From an uncultured bacterium (lineage in GTDB: Bacteria; Elusimicrobiota; Elusimicrobia; Elusimicrobiales; Elusimicrobiaceae), in contig CASFOP010000004.1 in NCBI GenBank assembly GCA_949296525.1, forward strand, positions 88,268 to 152,267: a DNA stretch of 64,000 bases, in the 5' to 3' direction. Positions 15,660-24,946 of the stretch are shown piece by piece (the first letter of the stretch is position 1; each line of letters begins with the position of its first letter). Below the pieces are notes generated by a model that saw only the letters and a list, made by a program, of their open reading frames with translations, did not search any database and was not told the origin of the DNA. The translations under genes and the position numbers were made by a program.

Positions 15660-16241
15660 ATGAAACAAGTTATATCCTTTGTTCTAGTATGCCTGCTTAC
15701 AGCCGGTTGTGCGGGAAGCGGCGTCCCCAATGCCAAATCCCAGCGTTACCGCGTCAGCACGGAGCGGGAACCGGCCTATTATTTGGGAACGGATGCCGAA
15801 GCAGTGGAGGATAGCTGTCCGGGCAATAATATTTTGAAACAATATAATTGTACGCGGGCTCAGGAAGACGGTTATGAATGTTTTGACGTATATCTGGCGC
15901 AGGGCAGCCCGATAAACAATCAGCGTTATACATTGCTGCAGGAACGGGTGGAACGCCAGGCGGTCAGCCCCCAGCCGCAGTGCCCGGCTATGGAGGCTAC
16001 TTGTGAATCCTTCCTGCAGGCATTAAATTATAATTTGGAATTTTCCTGGTATTTGGTGAATTTCCCCACTTCTTCTTTTCCCCAGTGCCGTGAAACCTAT
16101 GACTGCAAACGCATTGACTGTTACCTGCCGCCCGATCCGCAAAACGGGATTAAAGATTCAACTTTGGTGTCCTGTGTATATAAGCGGAACCAGCTGTTTT
16201 TTGTCGGTTCGGGAATCGTTTGCCGCAAAACGCCGCGCTGA
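15660..16241 (+). CDS. Cysteine-rich lipoprotein of unknown function
   Basis: A 193-residue exported lipoprotein: signal 'MKQVISFVLVCLLTAGC' with lipobox LTAGC. The mature part holds about ten cysteines ('EDSCPG', 'QYNCTR', 'YECFDV', 'QPQCPAMEATC', 'PQCRETYDCKRIDCYLPP' shown in short form 'DCKRIDCYLPP', 'LVSCVY', 'IVCRK'), suggesting several disulfides. The style resembles the cysteine-containing C-termini of the pilins in this window but there is no pilin N-terminus. No family recognised. Start chosen for the signal peptide and the promoter six bases upstream. Confidence 0.7.
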   Translation: MKQVISFVLVCLLTAGCAGSGVPNAKSQRYRVSTEREPAYYLGTDAEAVEDSCPGNNILKQYNCTRAQEDGYECFDVYLAQGSPINNQRYTLLQERVERQAVSPQPQCPAMEATCESFLQALNYNLEFSWYLVNFPTSSFPQCRETYDCKRIDCYLPPDPQNGIKDSTLVSCVYKRNQLFFVGSGIVCRKTPR

Positions 16242-16344
16242 TCTGCAAGCCGCCGCGGCGGGATTCCCTTGCCAGATTGAAAGAAATTTTATTAGCATAT
16301 AAAAAACACGGCCCCGCAGGGCCGCGCCCGTGCATGAGGAAATT

Positions 16345-19300
16345 ATGTCAGATAAAACTTTTTTCTTTTCCCAAAATGGTGAAGCACCCGATTTTTTGAC
16401 CCAAATGGATGCCTGGCTGGAGTTGATGCCCTGTGCTGCCTGTTTAATAGATCAAACGGGTCTGATTTTGTTGGCCAATAAACAAACGGCGGCGGTGTCC
16501 GGTTTCCCCGCGGAAATGCTTAAAGGCAGCCATATTGCCAAATACGGGCTGACTCCGGCCGATGTGCAGAATCTGTTGAATGGAAAAGGAGATGCCTCCC
16601 TGCTTAAAGAAATGGTAACCAAAAACATGGAAGCGCTGTGTATGAATGTGCGCGCTTCCGCCGTCCCGGGGACTTCTTATATTATCCTTTGTTTTGACGC
16701 GGCCGCACAATATCATCAGGCGGTAAAGGATAAAAAGTTTTTTGAATCCCTTGTCCATTCTTATCCCTGTGCGGTGACGGTGCAGGATGGGCAGGGAAAA
16801 TGTTTGGTGTGGAATGAAAAGGCCGAGAAAATGTTTTCTCTTTCTTCCGCCCAGGCGCTGGGCCGTCCTTTGTATGATATTTTGCCCTCCGCTCTTTGCT
16901 CTGCCCTGGAATTGTTGGACCGGGATGTAAAAGAGAAGAAACAGACCCGCGCTGTCAGGCAGATGAGTTTTAAAAACAACCGGGGGAATGAGCTGACGCT
17001 TTCCGTGGTCAAAGTGCCGTTATTGGATCCTGCCGGAGAAGTGAGGGATATTTTGACGATATATGAAAACATTACCGTCCGGCACGCCCAGGAAGAAGAC
17101 TTGATACAGACGCGCAATTTGCTGCAGGCAATTTTGGATCATGTGCCATTGGGTATTTATACCCGTACGGCAGACGGCGTCATGACTTTTTTTAATAAGC
17201 AAAGCCAGGAAGTCCTTTCGGAAACGGAACCAAAATGCGTTAACACGCCCCACCCGAAACAGGATGCGGCCGTGGTGCGGATGTATGCGGAACGTGAGCG
17301 GAAAATCCTGGAAGAGGGCAAGTTGCGCGATTTCCCCAATGAAGTATATGTTGACCGTGACGGCCGCGAAAAAATGATACATATCATTAAGGTGCCCCTG
17401 CGCCATGCCGGCCCGGAACCGCTGGTGCTCAGCATCGTGGAAGACGTTACCAAAAAACTGGAACAGGAAAGGGAAATAGTAACGGCCAATAATTTCCTCT
17501 CTTCTATTGTCAACAATGTGCCTATCGGGTTATACGTCCGCATGCGCAACGGAAAGCTGTTGCTGCGCAACAAAATGTGCGAGCAGATTTTTGGCGCAAA
17601 CGAAAATGTATTTGACGAACAGGGATCCTTACCCCATGAAACAAAAGAACAGGTGCAGGGGTATTTAAGCCGGGAAACCCAGGTGCTCCAGTCCGGCAAG
17701 TTGTTAGACATTCCGGAAGAGCCTTACACCACCGGGACGGGGGAGCAGCGTCTGCTGCATTTGGTAAAAGTGCCGGTGTCTGACTCTGAAGGCAATCCTG
17801 AATTTGTCATTACCATGGTGGAAGACATTACCCGGAAAAAGGAACAGGAACGCAAATTGATGGAAGGGCAAAGCTTCCAACAGGCTATTTTGGACAATGC
17901 ACCGATGGCCATTTACGCGCGCGGCGTGGATATGTCCATGTTCTTTGTCAACAAAAGGGCGTTGGAATTATTCCCTTATGAAAAAATTGATGAGGAAGAA
18001 AATGATGATTACCGGGAACGGGAGGAAGAAGTGTTCCGTTCCGGTAAAATCCTGGATATTCCGGAAGAAGAGTATTTGCGCCGGGACGGAAAGAAAGTCT
18101 TGCTGCATTTGATCAAGGTGCCTGTGTATGACGATGACGGCCGGCCGTTTATGATGCTCTCCCTTGCCGAAGACATTACCCAGAAAAAACAGCAGGAGCG
18201 CAAACTGGCGGAGGTGCAGAATATCCATCAGCTGGTGCTGTCCCACACGCCTATGGCTATTTATGCCTATGATGCAGGCCATCGGCTTTGTTTCTATAAT
18301 AAAGCGGCCGATGTCATGTTCCCTGGGGAGATGTCTTCCGATCAGGATCAGTATGGATACAACAGCCGGGAAGATGAAATTTTTAAGGGCGGAAAAATCC
18401 TGGATATCCCGGAAGAAGAATATGTGCGCCGGGACGGAAAGAAAGTCTTGCTGCATTTGGTAAAAGTGCCCGTATTCGCCCCGGACGGACAACCGTTGAT
18501 GGTGCTGACCATTGCCGAAGATATTACCCAGCAGAAGCAGCAGGAAAAAGAAGTCCGCGATACGAGAAACTTTTTGCAAAATGTGGTAGACAATTTGCCG
18601 GTGGCTTTGTCCGTGAAACGCCGCAGCGGGGAATATGTCGTATGGAATAAACGCAGTGAGGACGTATTCGGCGTGCCGGCCAAAGATGTCATCGGGAAAG
18701 ACAATTACCGTACCGATATTACCAGGGAACAGGCCGAGTTTATGCAGGAAGCGGATGAACGTATTTTTCAAAGCCGTAAGGAGCTTAACATTGCCCAGGA
18801 ATTGATTTCCACCCCTTCCGAAGGCGTAAAAATTATGCATACGGTTAAAACGCCGTTGTATAAGCCCGATGGCACGCCGGATTATCTGCTCAGCGTGTCC
18901 GAAGATATTACGGCAAAGACCAAAATGGAAAAACAAATCCGCGAGACGGGGGAGAAGAATTCCCTGTTGGTGGAAAACGCGCGGGAAGGCATTATTATCC
19001 TGGAAGATTACCAGGTGATTTATGCCAATGTGGCCGCCTGCAAATTACTGGGCTATGAATCGGCGGAAGAAATTGTGCGTAAGCCGTTTTTAAATTTCAT
19101 TTCACCCGATCACCAGCCGTTTGCCACGGATAAGTATGAATCGGTGGTAAACGGGGTGGAGGGGGGCGAAGACCCCATCCAGCTGCATTTTGTCAAAAAG
19201 TCCGGCAGCCAGGCGGAAGTAGAAATGGCGGCCATGGCTTCCAAATATTTAGGCCGGCGTATTGTCATCGTATTTTTGCGGGACGTTACGGCGTTCAACA

Positions 19301-21711
19301 AGTCCATGCGGGAAGTGCGCGGTGAGCGGGAGAAGTTCAAAAATGTGTTTGAAAAGGGCCTCCTGCCCGCATTTATCCTTAATCACAAAGGATATATCAA
19401 CGTCATGAACCGTGCGGCCAGGGATTTGTTCCACTTTACGGAGGAGGACCGCCACTTCTACCGCAATGTGTACATCCGCCCCGCGCTGACCCTGCAAACC
19501 AGGCGCCATCTGTCACGCGGGGAAAGCGCACAGATGGATTATGTGTTTGACTTTGATAAAGCCGCAGCCAAGTTCCCGGGCCGTATTCACGGAGAGGGGA
19601 AAATGTTGTTGCATGTGTCGCTGGAGCCTTTTAACCGGCGTGACGCCAAAGACGGGACGGTGGAGGCCGATTATTTGGTGACGCTGGATCGCCGGGAACG
19701 GGGGGGCACTCCTCCTCCGTCTGTACCCTTGGCAGGCATTGCAAAAAAAGTGCGTAAGCCGCAGCCGCCGTGCGCCGTATTGCTGCCCAATACCCAGCCG
19801 TATGCAGTGTGTTCTTCCCAGTTTAAAATCATTTCCTGCAATGATTTATTCTGCGCGCTAAGCCAACATGAACGGGAGGAACTGACAGGACAGGAACTTG
19901 TCCGTTTGTTTGCGGCGGAAAGTGCTTCTTTGTTTAAAGAGGATTTGGAAAAATTGAAATCCACCGGAGAACTGGAAAACAGGGAATACCGTTTGTGCCT
20001 GGCCAGCGGGCTGGAAACGACCCCTGTCCGCCTGTGCGCCCTGCGCAACCGGGACGGGAATTATGTGTTTATTTTCCACAACCTGGCCCTGCAAAAACAA
20101 TTGATGAATTTGCTGCAGGAACGTTCGGCCCAGTTAAACGCTTTGCTGGATGCAACTGACGGGGCCGTGTTTTCCGTGCAGTATGAAGACGGCAAGCTGG
20201 GCCGGGTCGAACGCGCCAATAAATTCTTTTCCCGCTTTATCGGCTATTCCCGGGAGGAACTGACATCCGTGCCTTTTGAGCGGTTATTTACGGCGCCGGA
20301 TGGAAAGAATTCCGCCGAAGTGAAAGAGAAATTCGGCCGCGCCGTGCAAAATTTGCAGGCGTCCGGACGGGCCAATCTGGCGGCCTTGCTTTTTACCAAG
20401 GACGGCAAACCTATTGAAACGGCCGTTACGCTGACGGAGCTGGATATCCCCGGCCAAAATGTGGTTTTGGCCGTGGTCACGGATTTGTCTGATTTGCTGG
20501 AACGCCTGTCCCGCAATTCCCGTGCGGCGCTGGAGCTGAGCAGTGTGCGCCAATCTTTGCCTGGGATTTATCTGAAGACTAATTTAGACGGCCGGGTGCT
20601 GGAAGTAAGTGCCAATTTGCCCTATCTGAGCCAGGCGCAGGCCCAGGATATGTTTTTGGATAAGCTGCCCAAGGAATATTGGCCGGAAGAAGTGGCTTCC
20701 AAAGAATTGTTTGCCGTCAAGGAATCCGCCGGTGTGCATATTAACACTACCTTTGATTTTGAATGGGAGTTTGCCGGCCGCAAACGGTTTTTGGAAGCCG
20801 TTTGCATGCCTATCATCGGGCGGGAAGAAGTGGTGATTTGGCTCAGGGATGCCACGGAACGCCGCCTGCATGAAGAACATATTCAGGAATTGTATTCCAT
20901 CAGCAATGAAAATAATTCCACTATTACGCAGCAGGTGGACCGGATTTTGGATTTCGGTAAAAAAATATTCAAATCGGATGTGGGTATAGTGTTGCGTTTT
21001 CGCGACTCCAACCCCGATGAACTGACCGTTATCTATTCCACGCCCAGTCCGTTTAATATTGAACGTTATATGGTATTCCCGTTGGAAGAATGCCTGTTTG
21101 ACGTGCGCGATGACAATGTGGTCGTGTTTCCGGATTTGTCCAATACCAACTGCAAACGCTGCCTGCATAAAGAAAAAAATTTTGGCTCCCTGATTGCCGC
21201 TCCGCTGTATGTAGGCGGCAAGGTGGCCGGGGTGCTGTGTTTTGCCGCCCGGGCTTCCAAAACGCATTTTGAAGAAGGGGCTGAAGAGCTAATTGGCATC
21301 ATGTCGCGAATCCTGAGCCTGCGCATAGAGCTGCGTGAAGCCAGTAAAACCCTGGGGGAAACCTCGCAGAGTTTTATCCGTACGCTGGAATACCTTAACT
21401 CTCCCGCCGTGGTGCTGGATTTGTACCACCGCGTGCGTTATGCCAACGATGTATTCCTGGGGTTTACGGGGCGTCAGCCGCGGAATGTGGAAAACCGGGA
21501 GTTTTTTGATGAGTTTGTCCGCAATCCGCACAGCAGCCGCCACATGTTTGACAGCTATGCCCGCGGTGCCGTGGGCAATGCTTTCCAGGTGCGTTTGGAA
21601 CAAGTGGATGACAGCGGAAAATATTCCCCGGTTCAGTGGGATGTGTTTTTGATGAAAGACATAAAAGGTGAAGTGGAAGGGTACGGCCTGATTGGCGTGC
21701 CGCAGAAATAA
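16345..21711 (+). CDS. Giant multi-PAS protein with one GAF domain and no output domain
   Basis: A 1788-residue soluble protein built almost entirely of PAS sensor domains. Starts of thirteen PAS units can be placed near residues 21, 130, 257, 382, 510, 625, 741, 871, 997, 1148, 1260, 1400 and 1675; a GAF domain lies at about 1522-1660 ('SDVGIVLRF', 'LIAAPLYVGGKVAGVLCF'). Units 3-7 share the ending 'DITxKKxQE' and a repeated block 'KILDIPEEEY.RRDGKKVLLHL' (18046 and 18394 onward), 348 bases apart. No membrane segment, histidine kinase, GGDEF, EAL or DNA-binding domain is present. Start at 16345 follows a GAGGAAA ribosome site. A sensory scaffold acting through protein partners is the likeliest reading. 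Confidence 0.85.
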   Translation: MSDKTFFFSQNGEAPDFLTQMDAWLELMPCAACLIDQTGLILLANKQTAAVSGFPAEMLKGSHIAKYGLTPADVQNLLNGKGDASLLKEMVTKNMEALCMNVRASAVPGTSYIILCFDAAAQYHQAVKDKKFFESLVHSYPCAVTVQDGQGKCLVWNEKAEKMFSLSSAQALGRPLYDILPSALCSALELLDRDVKEKKQTRAVRQMSFKNNRGNELTLSVVKVPLLDPAGEVRDILTIYENITVRHAQEEDLIQTRNLLQAILDHVPLGIYTRTADGVMTFFNKQSQEVLSETEPKCVNTPHPKQDAAVVRMYAERERKILEEGKLRDFPNEVYVDRDGREKMIHIIKVPLRHAGPEPLVLSIVEDVTKKLEQEREIVTANNFLSSIVNNVPIGLYVRMRNGKLLLRNKMCEQIFGANENVFDEQGSLPHETKEQVQGYLSRETQVLQSGKLLDIPEEPYTTGTGEQRLLHLVKVPVSDSEGNPEFVITMVEDITRKKEQERKLMEGQSFQQAILDNAPMAIYARGVDMSMFFVNKRALELFPYEKIDEEENDDYREREEEVFRSGKILDIPEEEYLRRDGKKVLLHLIKVPVYDDDGRPFMMLSLAEDITQKKQQERKLAEVQNIHQLVLSHTPMAIYAYDAGHRLCFYNKAADVMFPGEMSSDQDQYGYNSREDEIFKGGKILDIPEEEYVRRDGKKVLLHLVKVPVFAPDGQPLMVLTIAEDITQQKQQEKEVRDTRNFLQNVVDNLPVALSVKRRSGEYVVWNKRSEDVFGVPAKDVIGKDNYRTDITREQAEFMQEADERIFQSRKELNIAQELISTPSEGVKIMHTVKTPLYKPDGTPDYLLSVSEDITAKTKMEKQIRETGEKNSLLVENAREGIIILEDYQVIYANVAACKLLGYESAEEIVRKPFLNFISPDHQPFATDKYESVVNGVEGGEDPIQLHFVKKSGSQAEVEMAAMASKYLGRRIVIVFLRDVTAFNKSMREVRGEREKFKNVFEKGLLPAFILNHKGYINVMNRAARDLFHFTEEDRHFYRNVYIRPALTLQTRRHLSRGESAQMDYVFDFDKAAAKFPGRIHGEGKMLLHVSLEPFNRRDAKDGTVEADYLVTLDRRERGGTPPPSVPLAGIAKKVRKPQPPCAVLLPNTQPYAVCSSQFKIISCNDLFCALSQHEREELTGQELVRLFAAESASLFKEDLEKLKSTGELENREYRLCLASGLETTPVRLCALRNRDGNYVFIFHNLALQKQLMNLLQERSAQLNALLDATDGAVFSVQYEDGKLGRVERANKFFSRFIGYSREELTSVPFERLFTAPDGKNSAEVKEKFGRAVQNLQASGRANLAALLFTKDGKPIETAVTLTELDIPGQNVVLAVVTDLSDLLERLSRNSRAALELSSVRQSLPGIYLKTNLDGRVLEVSANLPYLSQAQAQDMFLDKLPKEYWPEEVASKELFAVKESAGVHINTTFDFEWEFAGRKRFLEAVCMPIIGREEVVIWLRDATERRLHEEHIQELYSISNENNSTITQQVDRILDFGKKIFKSDVGIVLRFRDSNPDELTVIYSTPSPFNIERYMVFPLEECLFDVRDDNVVVFPDLSNTNCKRCLHKEKNFGSLIAAPLYVGGKVAGVLCFAARASKTHFEEGAEELIGIMSRILSLRIELREASKTLGETSQSFIRTLEYLNSPAVVLDLYHRVRYANDVFLGFTGRQPRNVENREFFDEFVRNPHSSRHMFDSYARGAVGNAFQVRLEQVDDSGKYSPVQWDVFLMKDIKGEVEGYGLIGVPQK

Positions 21712-21958
21712 GTTCTGTGCCGGGGCTGTGGGCAGCCCGCGGCATAACCGCACACGGACCGGCGTTTTGCCATATAGAAGCCGGCGGTATAAACAGGGCC
21801 GCGTGGGCCAAAAGGCACCCGGGGCAGGGCCCGGGCGTGTGGTGGTATAGGCCTGTGCTTCCCTCAAAATAAGGACGGGCGCGCAGCCGTTGTACGGGCT
21901 GGGGGATATATACGCAATATATGTTTTGTGCCTTAGGCTCCGGGTATTTTGGCAGAAA
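21712..21958. other. Gene-free stretch
   Basis: Between the PAS gene and the shared terminator nothing convincing is coded; short open frames on both strands lack ribosome sites and recognisable motifs. GC-rich with several short inverted repeats. Confidence 0.5.
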
Positions 21959-21959
21959 T

Positions 21960-21997
21960 AAAAAGCCCCTGCGCCATAAAAAGCGCCGGGGCTTTTT
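21960..21997. terminator. Bidirectional terminator between PAS gene and FKBP gene
   Basis: Stem 21960-21969 with 21988-21997 (AAAAAGCCCC / GGGGCTTTTT) plus an inner GCGC pair. A and T tracts at the two sides make it work in either direction; it lies 15 bases beyond the FKBP stop. Confidence 0.9.
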
Positions 21998-22011
21998 GCC
22001 GTATATCCTCT

Positions 22012-22431
22012 TTATTCGTTGATTTCTTTGATTTCCACTTCAAAGGTCAGGTCTTTTCCGGCCAACGGGTGGTTGAAATCCAGCGTAATTTCTTTGTCCG
22101 TGATTTCCGTTACCACCGCTCGGAAGGTGTGGCCCTCGTTACTGGCGCCTACCATGTCGCCTACTTTAAGTTGGTCGGCATTCATAATGGCTTCTTTCGG
22201 CACGCGTTTGATGGCTTCCTGCAGTACGGGGCCGTATGCTTTTTCCGCTTTAATTTCCACGGTTTTTTTGTCGCCGAGGTTCATTTGTTCCAATACTTCT
22301 TCCAGCCCCTGTATAATCTGGCCCGCGCCGTGGGTGTATTCCAGCGGGCCGCGCCCGGCGGAAGTGTCCTGCACTTTCCCGTCCACAGTCAGGGTGTAGT
22401 CAAATTTTACTTTGGAACCTTTTTTAATCAT
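22012..22431 (-). CDS. SlyD/FkpB-like FKBP-type peptidyl-prolyl isomerase
   Basis: A 139-residue two-domain FKBP. The FKBP half has 'KVKFDYTLTVDGKVQDTS' and 'LEYTHGAGQIIQGLEE'; the inserted-in-flap (IF) chaperone domain lies at about residues 65-120; the end 'LDFNHPLAGKDLTFEVEI' is diagnostic of the SlyD/FkpB group. It lacks the histidine-rich metal tail of E. coli SlyD. The frame is open 65 codons further upstream, but the ATG at 22431 has an AAGGAG ribosome site and gives the family N-terminus. Acts in the cytosol as prolyl isomerase and folding helper. Confidence 0.93.
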   Translation of the reverse strand: MIKKGSKVKFDYTLTVDGKVQDTSAGRGPLEYTHGAGQIIQGLEEVLEQMNLGDKKTVEIKAEKAYGPVLQEAIKRVPKEAIMNADQLKVGDMVGASNEGHTFRAVVTEITDKEITLDFNHPLAGKDLTFEVEIKEINE

Positions 22432-22674
22432 GGCTTTCTCCTTTTGGCCGCGCTGAAGGCGGGATGGTCTTATTGTAACATTTCCGTTCCCGTTTGTGTA
22501 AAAATATCCGGGCCTCCGGGCAAAAGCCCCCGCCCGGGGAGGCGGGGGCTGCCGCAGCATGCCGGGCTTGGGGGAAATGGGAAGCTCCTCTCCATTTTGC
22601 CGATCTGCCCTTTTGTATTCTTTCATTTTGCATGCACTGCGGCAAGCCGGAAAAAAGGGCTAGAAAGGAAATAA

Positions 22675-22700
22675 AAAACCGCCCGTTGCGGGGCGGTTTT
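22675..22700 (-). terminator. Terminator of guaC
   Basis: Stem AAAACCGCCC / GGGCGGTTTT (22675-22684 with 22691-22700) followed on the minus strand by a run of T. It lies 17 bases beyond the guaC stop. A second stem at about 22526-22551 in the same gap has no T tract. Confidence 0.9.
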
Positions 22701-22716
22701 CCATAGAAAAGGGATT

Positions 22717-23820
22717 TTACTCTTCTCCAAATATATTGTTTAACTGGCGGTTGACACGGTAGAATGTAGCGCATTTGGGCATGTCTTTGAGGCGCTTTGC
22801 ACCGATGTAAGTCATACAGCTGCGCAAACCGCCCAAAATGGCCAAAAGCGTGTGTTCTATGGGGCCGCGGAAAGGGATTTCCACCACTTTGCCTTCGCTG
22901 GCGCGGTATTTTTTCATGCCGCCGTAATGGGCCTGTTGGGCGTATTCGGAACTCATGCCATAGAACTTTTTAAAACGCTTTTCTTCCAGCCGCATGGCGC
23001 AGGTTTTGTCGTCAATCATTTCTGCCTCTCCGGTCTGGTAAAATTTGGTGCACAGTTCCCCGGCACTTTCTTCATGTCCGGCCAGCATGCCGCCCAGCAT
23101 GACAAAATCCGCCCCCGCGCAAAAGCTTTTGCATACGTCTCCAGGTACGGTACATCCGCCGTCGGCACAAATCATGCCGCCCACGCCGTGTGCAGCGTCC
23201 GCGCATTCAATAACGGTGGAAAACTGCGGCCGGCCCACGCCGGTCAGTTTGCGCGTGGTGCAGACGGATCCGGGCCCGATGCCCACTTTTACGATGTCTG
23301 CCCCGCTTAAAATTAAATCTTCCGTCATGTCCCCGGTAACCACATTGCCGGCCATAATCAGGCTTTCCGGCCAGGCGGCGCGCACTTTTTTGACATAATT
23401 GACCAGATAAGGGGAATAGCCGTTGGCTACGTCAATGCAAATATTGCCGACTAAACCGCTTTTCATAACGGCGCTTAATTTTTCAAAATCCGTATCTGAT
23501 ACGCCGGAGCTGACGAAAATTAAATCATTGTTGCCGTATGTTTTTGCATTGTCTTTTAAGAAGGCCAGTATTTCTTCGGAGGCGTAATGCTTATGCAGGG
23601 CGGTGAAAAGTTTTTGTTTTTGCATTTCGCGCGCAATTTCCATGGTGCCGGTGGTGAACATGTTGGCTGCCACCACGCCGGTGGCGCTAATGGCGCGCGG
23701 GCACCACTTAAAGGTGTATTGGCGGACAATGTCCACCTGTGAGCGCGACGCCAGCGCCGAGCGTTTGGGCCGCAGCAGCACGTCGCAATAATCCAGTTGT
23801 ACGTCGTCTTGAATTCTCAT
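22717..23820 (-). CDS. guaC: GMP reductase
   Basis: A 367-residue TIM-barrel enzyme of the IMPDH/GMPR family that converts GMP to IMP with NADPH and ammonia release. The catalytic cysteine loop is 'GIGPGSVCTTRKLTGVG', and the NADPH/GMP contacts 'MICADGGCTVPGD' and 'DFVMLGGMLAGHEES' match GMPR rather than IMPDH; there are no CBS domains. N-terminus 'LDYCDVLLRPKRS' is typical. The gene is monocistronic with its own -10 (TATGAT at 23876-23871, preceded by ATTTGC) and terminator. Confidence 0.95.
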   Translation of the reverse strand: MRIQDDVQLDYCDVLLRPKRSALASRSQVDIVRQYTFKWCPRAISATGVVAANMFTTGTMEIAREMQKQKLFTALHKHYASEEILAFLKDNAKTYGNNDLIFVSSGVSDTDFEKLSAVMKSGLVGNICIDVANGYSPYLVNYVKKVRAAWPESLIMAGNVVTGDMTEDLILSGADIVKVGIGPGSVCTTRKLTGVGRPQFSTVIECADAAHGVGGMICADGGCTVPGDVCKSFCAGADFVMLGGMLAGHEESAGELCTKFYQTGEAEMIDDKTCAMRLEEKRFKKFYGMSSEYAQQAHYGGMKKYRASEGKVVEIPFRGPIEHTLLAILGGLRSCMTYIGAKRLKDMPKCATFYRVNRQLNNIFGEE

Positions 23821-23870
23821 ACCTTGCTCCGCCCGGGCAAATTGGTCCTGGGGCCTCCGGGCCGTTAGAT

Positions 23871-23876
23871 ATCATA
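23871..23876 (-). promoter_or_regulatory. Extended -10 element of guaC
   Basis: TATGAT preceded by AAATTTGC on the minus strand, the same 14-base context as upstream of kdsA. It lies about 50 bases before the guaC ATG. Confidence 0.5.
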
Positions 23877-23896
23877 GCAAATTTAGCCGTCCGGGG

Positions 23897-23924
23897 TTGC
23901 CGCTTAGGCGGGATTTAGTATAAT
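23897..23924 (+). promoter_or_regulatory. Promoter of the three-pilin cassette
   Basis: TTGCCG at 23897-23902, a 16-base spacer and a consensus TATAAT at 23919-23924. It is back to back with the guaC promoter and lies 51 bases before the first pilin ATG. Confidence 0.55.
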
Positions 23925-23975
23925 GAATATTGTAAAAATCCGTAAATGTCTTATACTATAAACATCGGAGCATTT

Positions 23976-24452
23976 ATGAAAATATTTCTTTCCGGCAGAA
24001 AGGCCGGGTTTACATTGGTGGAATTATTGGTGGTTGTCATGATTTTGGGTATATTGTCAGCCATTGCTTTGCCTCAGTACCGCCGCTCGGTGGAGCGTGC
24101 GCGTGTGGCCGAGGCACAGACCCTGTTGCGTTCCATTTATGATGCCTGTGAACGGCTGGCTTGGGAAAACAATATGTCCAGCTGCGAGGATGCCGTCAAA
24201 AACGATGCGGTAAATTTCCGTAAACTGGATATTACGGTAAAAGGGACTTTTAACAGCAATGCCAGCACTTTGACGACGGAAAATTTTCATTATGAATTCG
24301 GCGGGAATACGGTGTGGGCCCAGGCCCAACGGGGGGATTATGTGGGGGCCATTATTACATTTGACGGCCGGCAGTTTACCTGCACGGATACCATCCATCC
24401 CGCCCCCAACGCCTGCACGGTATGGGGTGCGGCCAACTGGAACGAGGAATAA
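23976..24452 (+). CDS. Type IV pilin-like protein (cassette gene 1)
   Basis: A 158-residue prepilin with the class III signal 'KAGFTLVELLVVVMILGIL': cleavage after Gly, then Phe at +1 and Glu at +5, a 20-residue hydrophobic helix, and the bacterial 'ALPQYRRSVERARVAEAQTL' continuation (short form 'LPQYRRSVERAR'). The globular part has four cysteines ('YDACERL', 'SSCEDA', 'QFTCTD', 'NACTVW'). First of three adjacent pilins separated by 5-9 bases. Start at 23976 with a CGGAG ribosome site. Could be a major or minor pilin. Confidence 0.9.
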   Translation: MKIFLSGRKAGFTLVELLVVVMILGILSAIALPQYRRSVERARVAEAQTLLRSIYDACERLAWENNMSSCEDAVKNDAVNFRKLDITVKGTFNSNASTLTTENFHYEFGGNTVWAQAQRGDYVGAIITFDGRQFTCTDTIHPAPNACTVWGAANWNEE

Positions 24453-24457
24453 ACGTT

Positions 24458-24937
24458 ATGAAAAAATATATCAATGATATTTTGCCGTGCCCGGGCCGGG
24501 GGTTTACGTTAATTGAGCTGATGGCCGTGGTGATGATTATAGGTGTTTTGTCATCCATTGCATTGCCGCAGTACCGCCGGGTGGTGGAAAGGAGCAAATT
24601 CACCAAGGCGCAGGTTATGGCCAAGTCCATGTATGATTCCTGCCAGCGCCTGGTGGCGGAATGGGGGGTGGACAATTATACGGACTTATCGACCGACGTG
24701 CGTAAGATTTCCCGCCTGGATATCGGGGACGAGGCGGATTTGCCTGCCGGTTTTTCCGTATCGGACAACTCAATTGTCGGGGCCGGTTTTGTATATACGC
24801 TGGGCAGCAATTGCGTAGTGAATGTCGAGAAAACATCGGGCAATTATGCGGGCGTTACCATGAATTATAACGGGCTGGCATTTTATGATTGTTCGGATGA
24901 CGGTTCCGGTGCGTGTGATATTTACGGGCTGGATTGA
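24458..24937 (+). CDS. Type IV pilin-like protein (cassette gene 2)
   Basis: A 159-residue prepilin. Leader 'MKKYINDILPCPGRG' ends in Gly, followed by 'FTLIELMAVVMIIGVL' with Glu at +5, then 'LPQYRRVVERSKF'. Five or so cysteines lie in the C-terminal part, ending 'GACDIYGLD'. The ATG at 24458 has a GAGG ribosome site; the frame is open 12 codons further up into the previous gene. Paralogous to its neighbours but only the N-terminal helix is clearly conserved. Confidence 0.9.
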   Translation: MKKYINDILPCPGRGFTLIELMAVVMIIGVLSSIALPQYRRVVERSKFTKAQVMAKSMYDSCQRLVAEWGVDNYTDLSTDVRKISRLDIGDEADLPAGFSVSDNSIVGAGFVYTLGSNCVVNVEKTSGNYAGVTMNYNGLAFYDCSDDGSGACDIYGLD

Positions 24938-24946
24938 GGAAACGGT

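Noticed and set aside
15624..15814. Longer starts for the lipoprotein (15624) and a 115-residue frame at 15467
   Set aside because: They pass through the promoter and lack a signal peptide or ribosome site; the ATG at 15660 gives a proper lipobox.
17698..18480. Repeats in the PAS gene as a mobile or CRISPR-like repeat
   Set aside because: The repeats are in frame, 116 codons apart, and coincide with PAS domain borders, so they are protein domain duplications.
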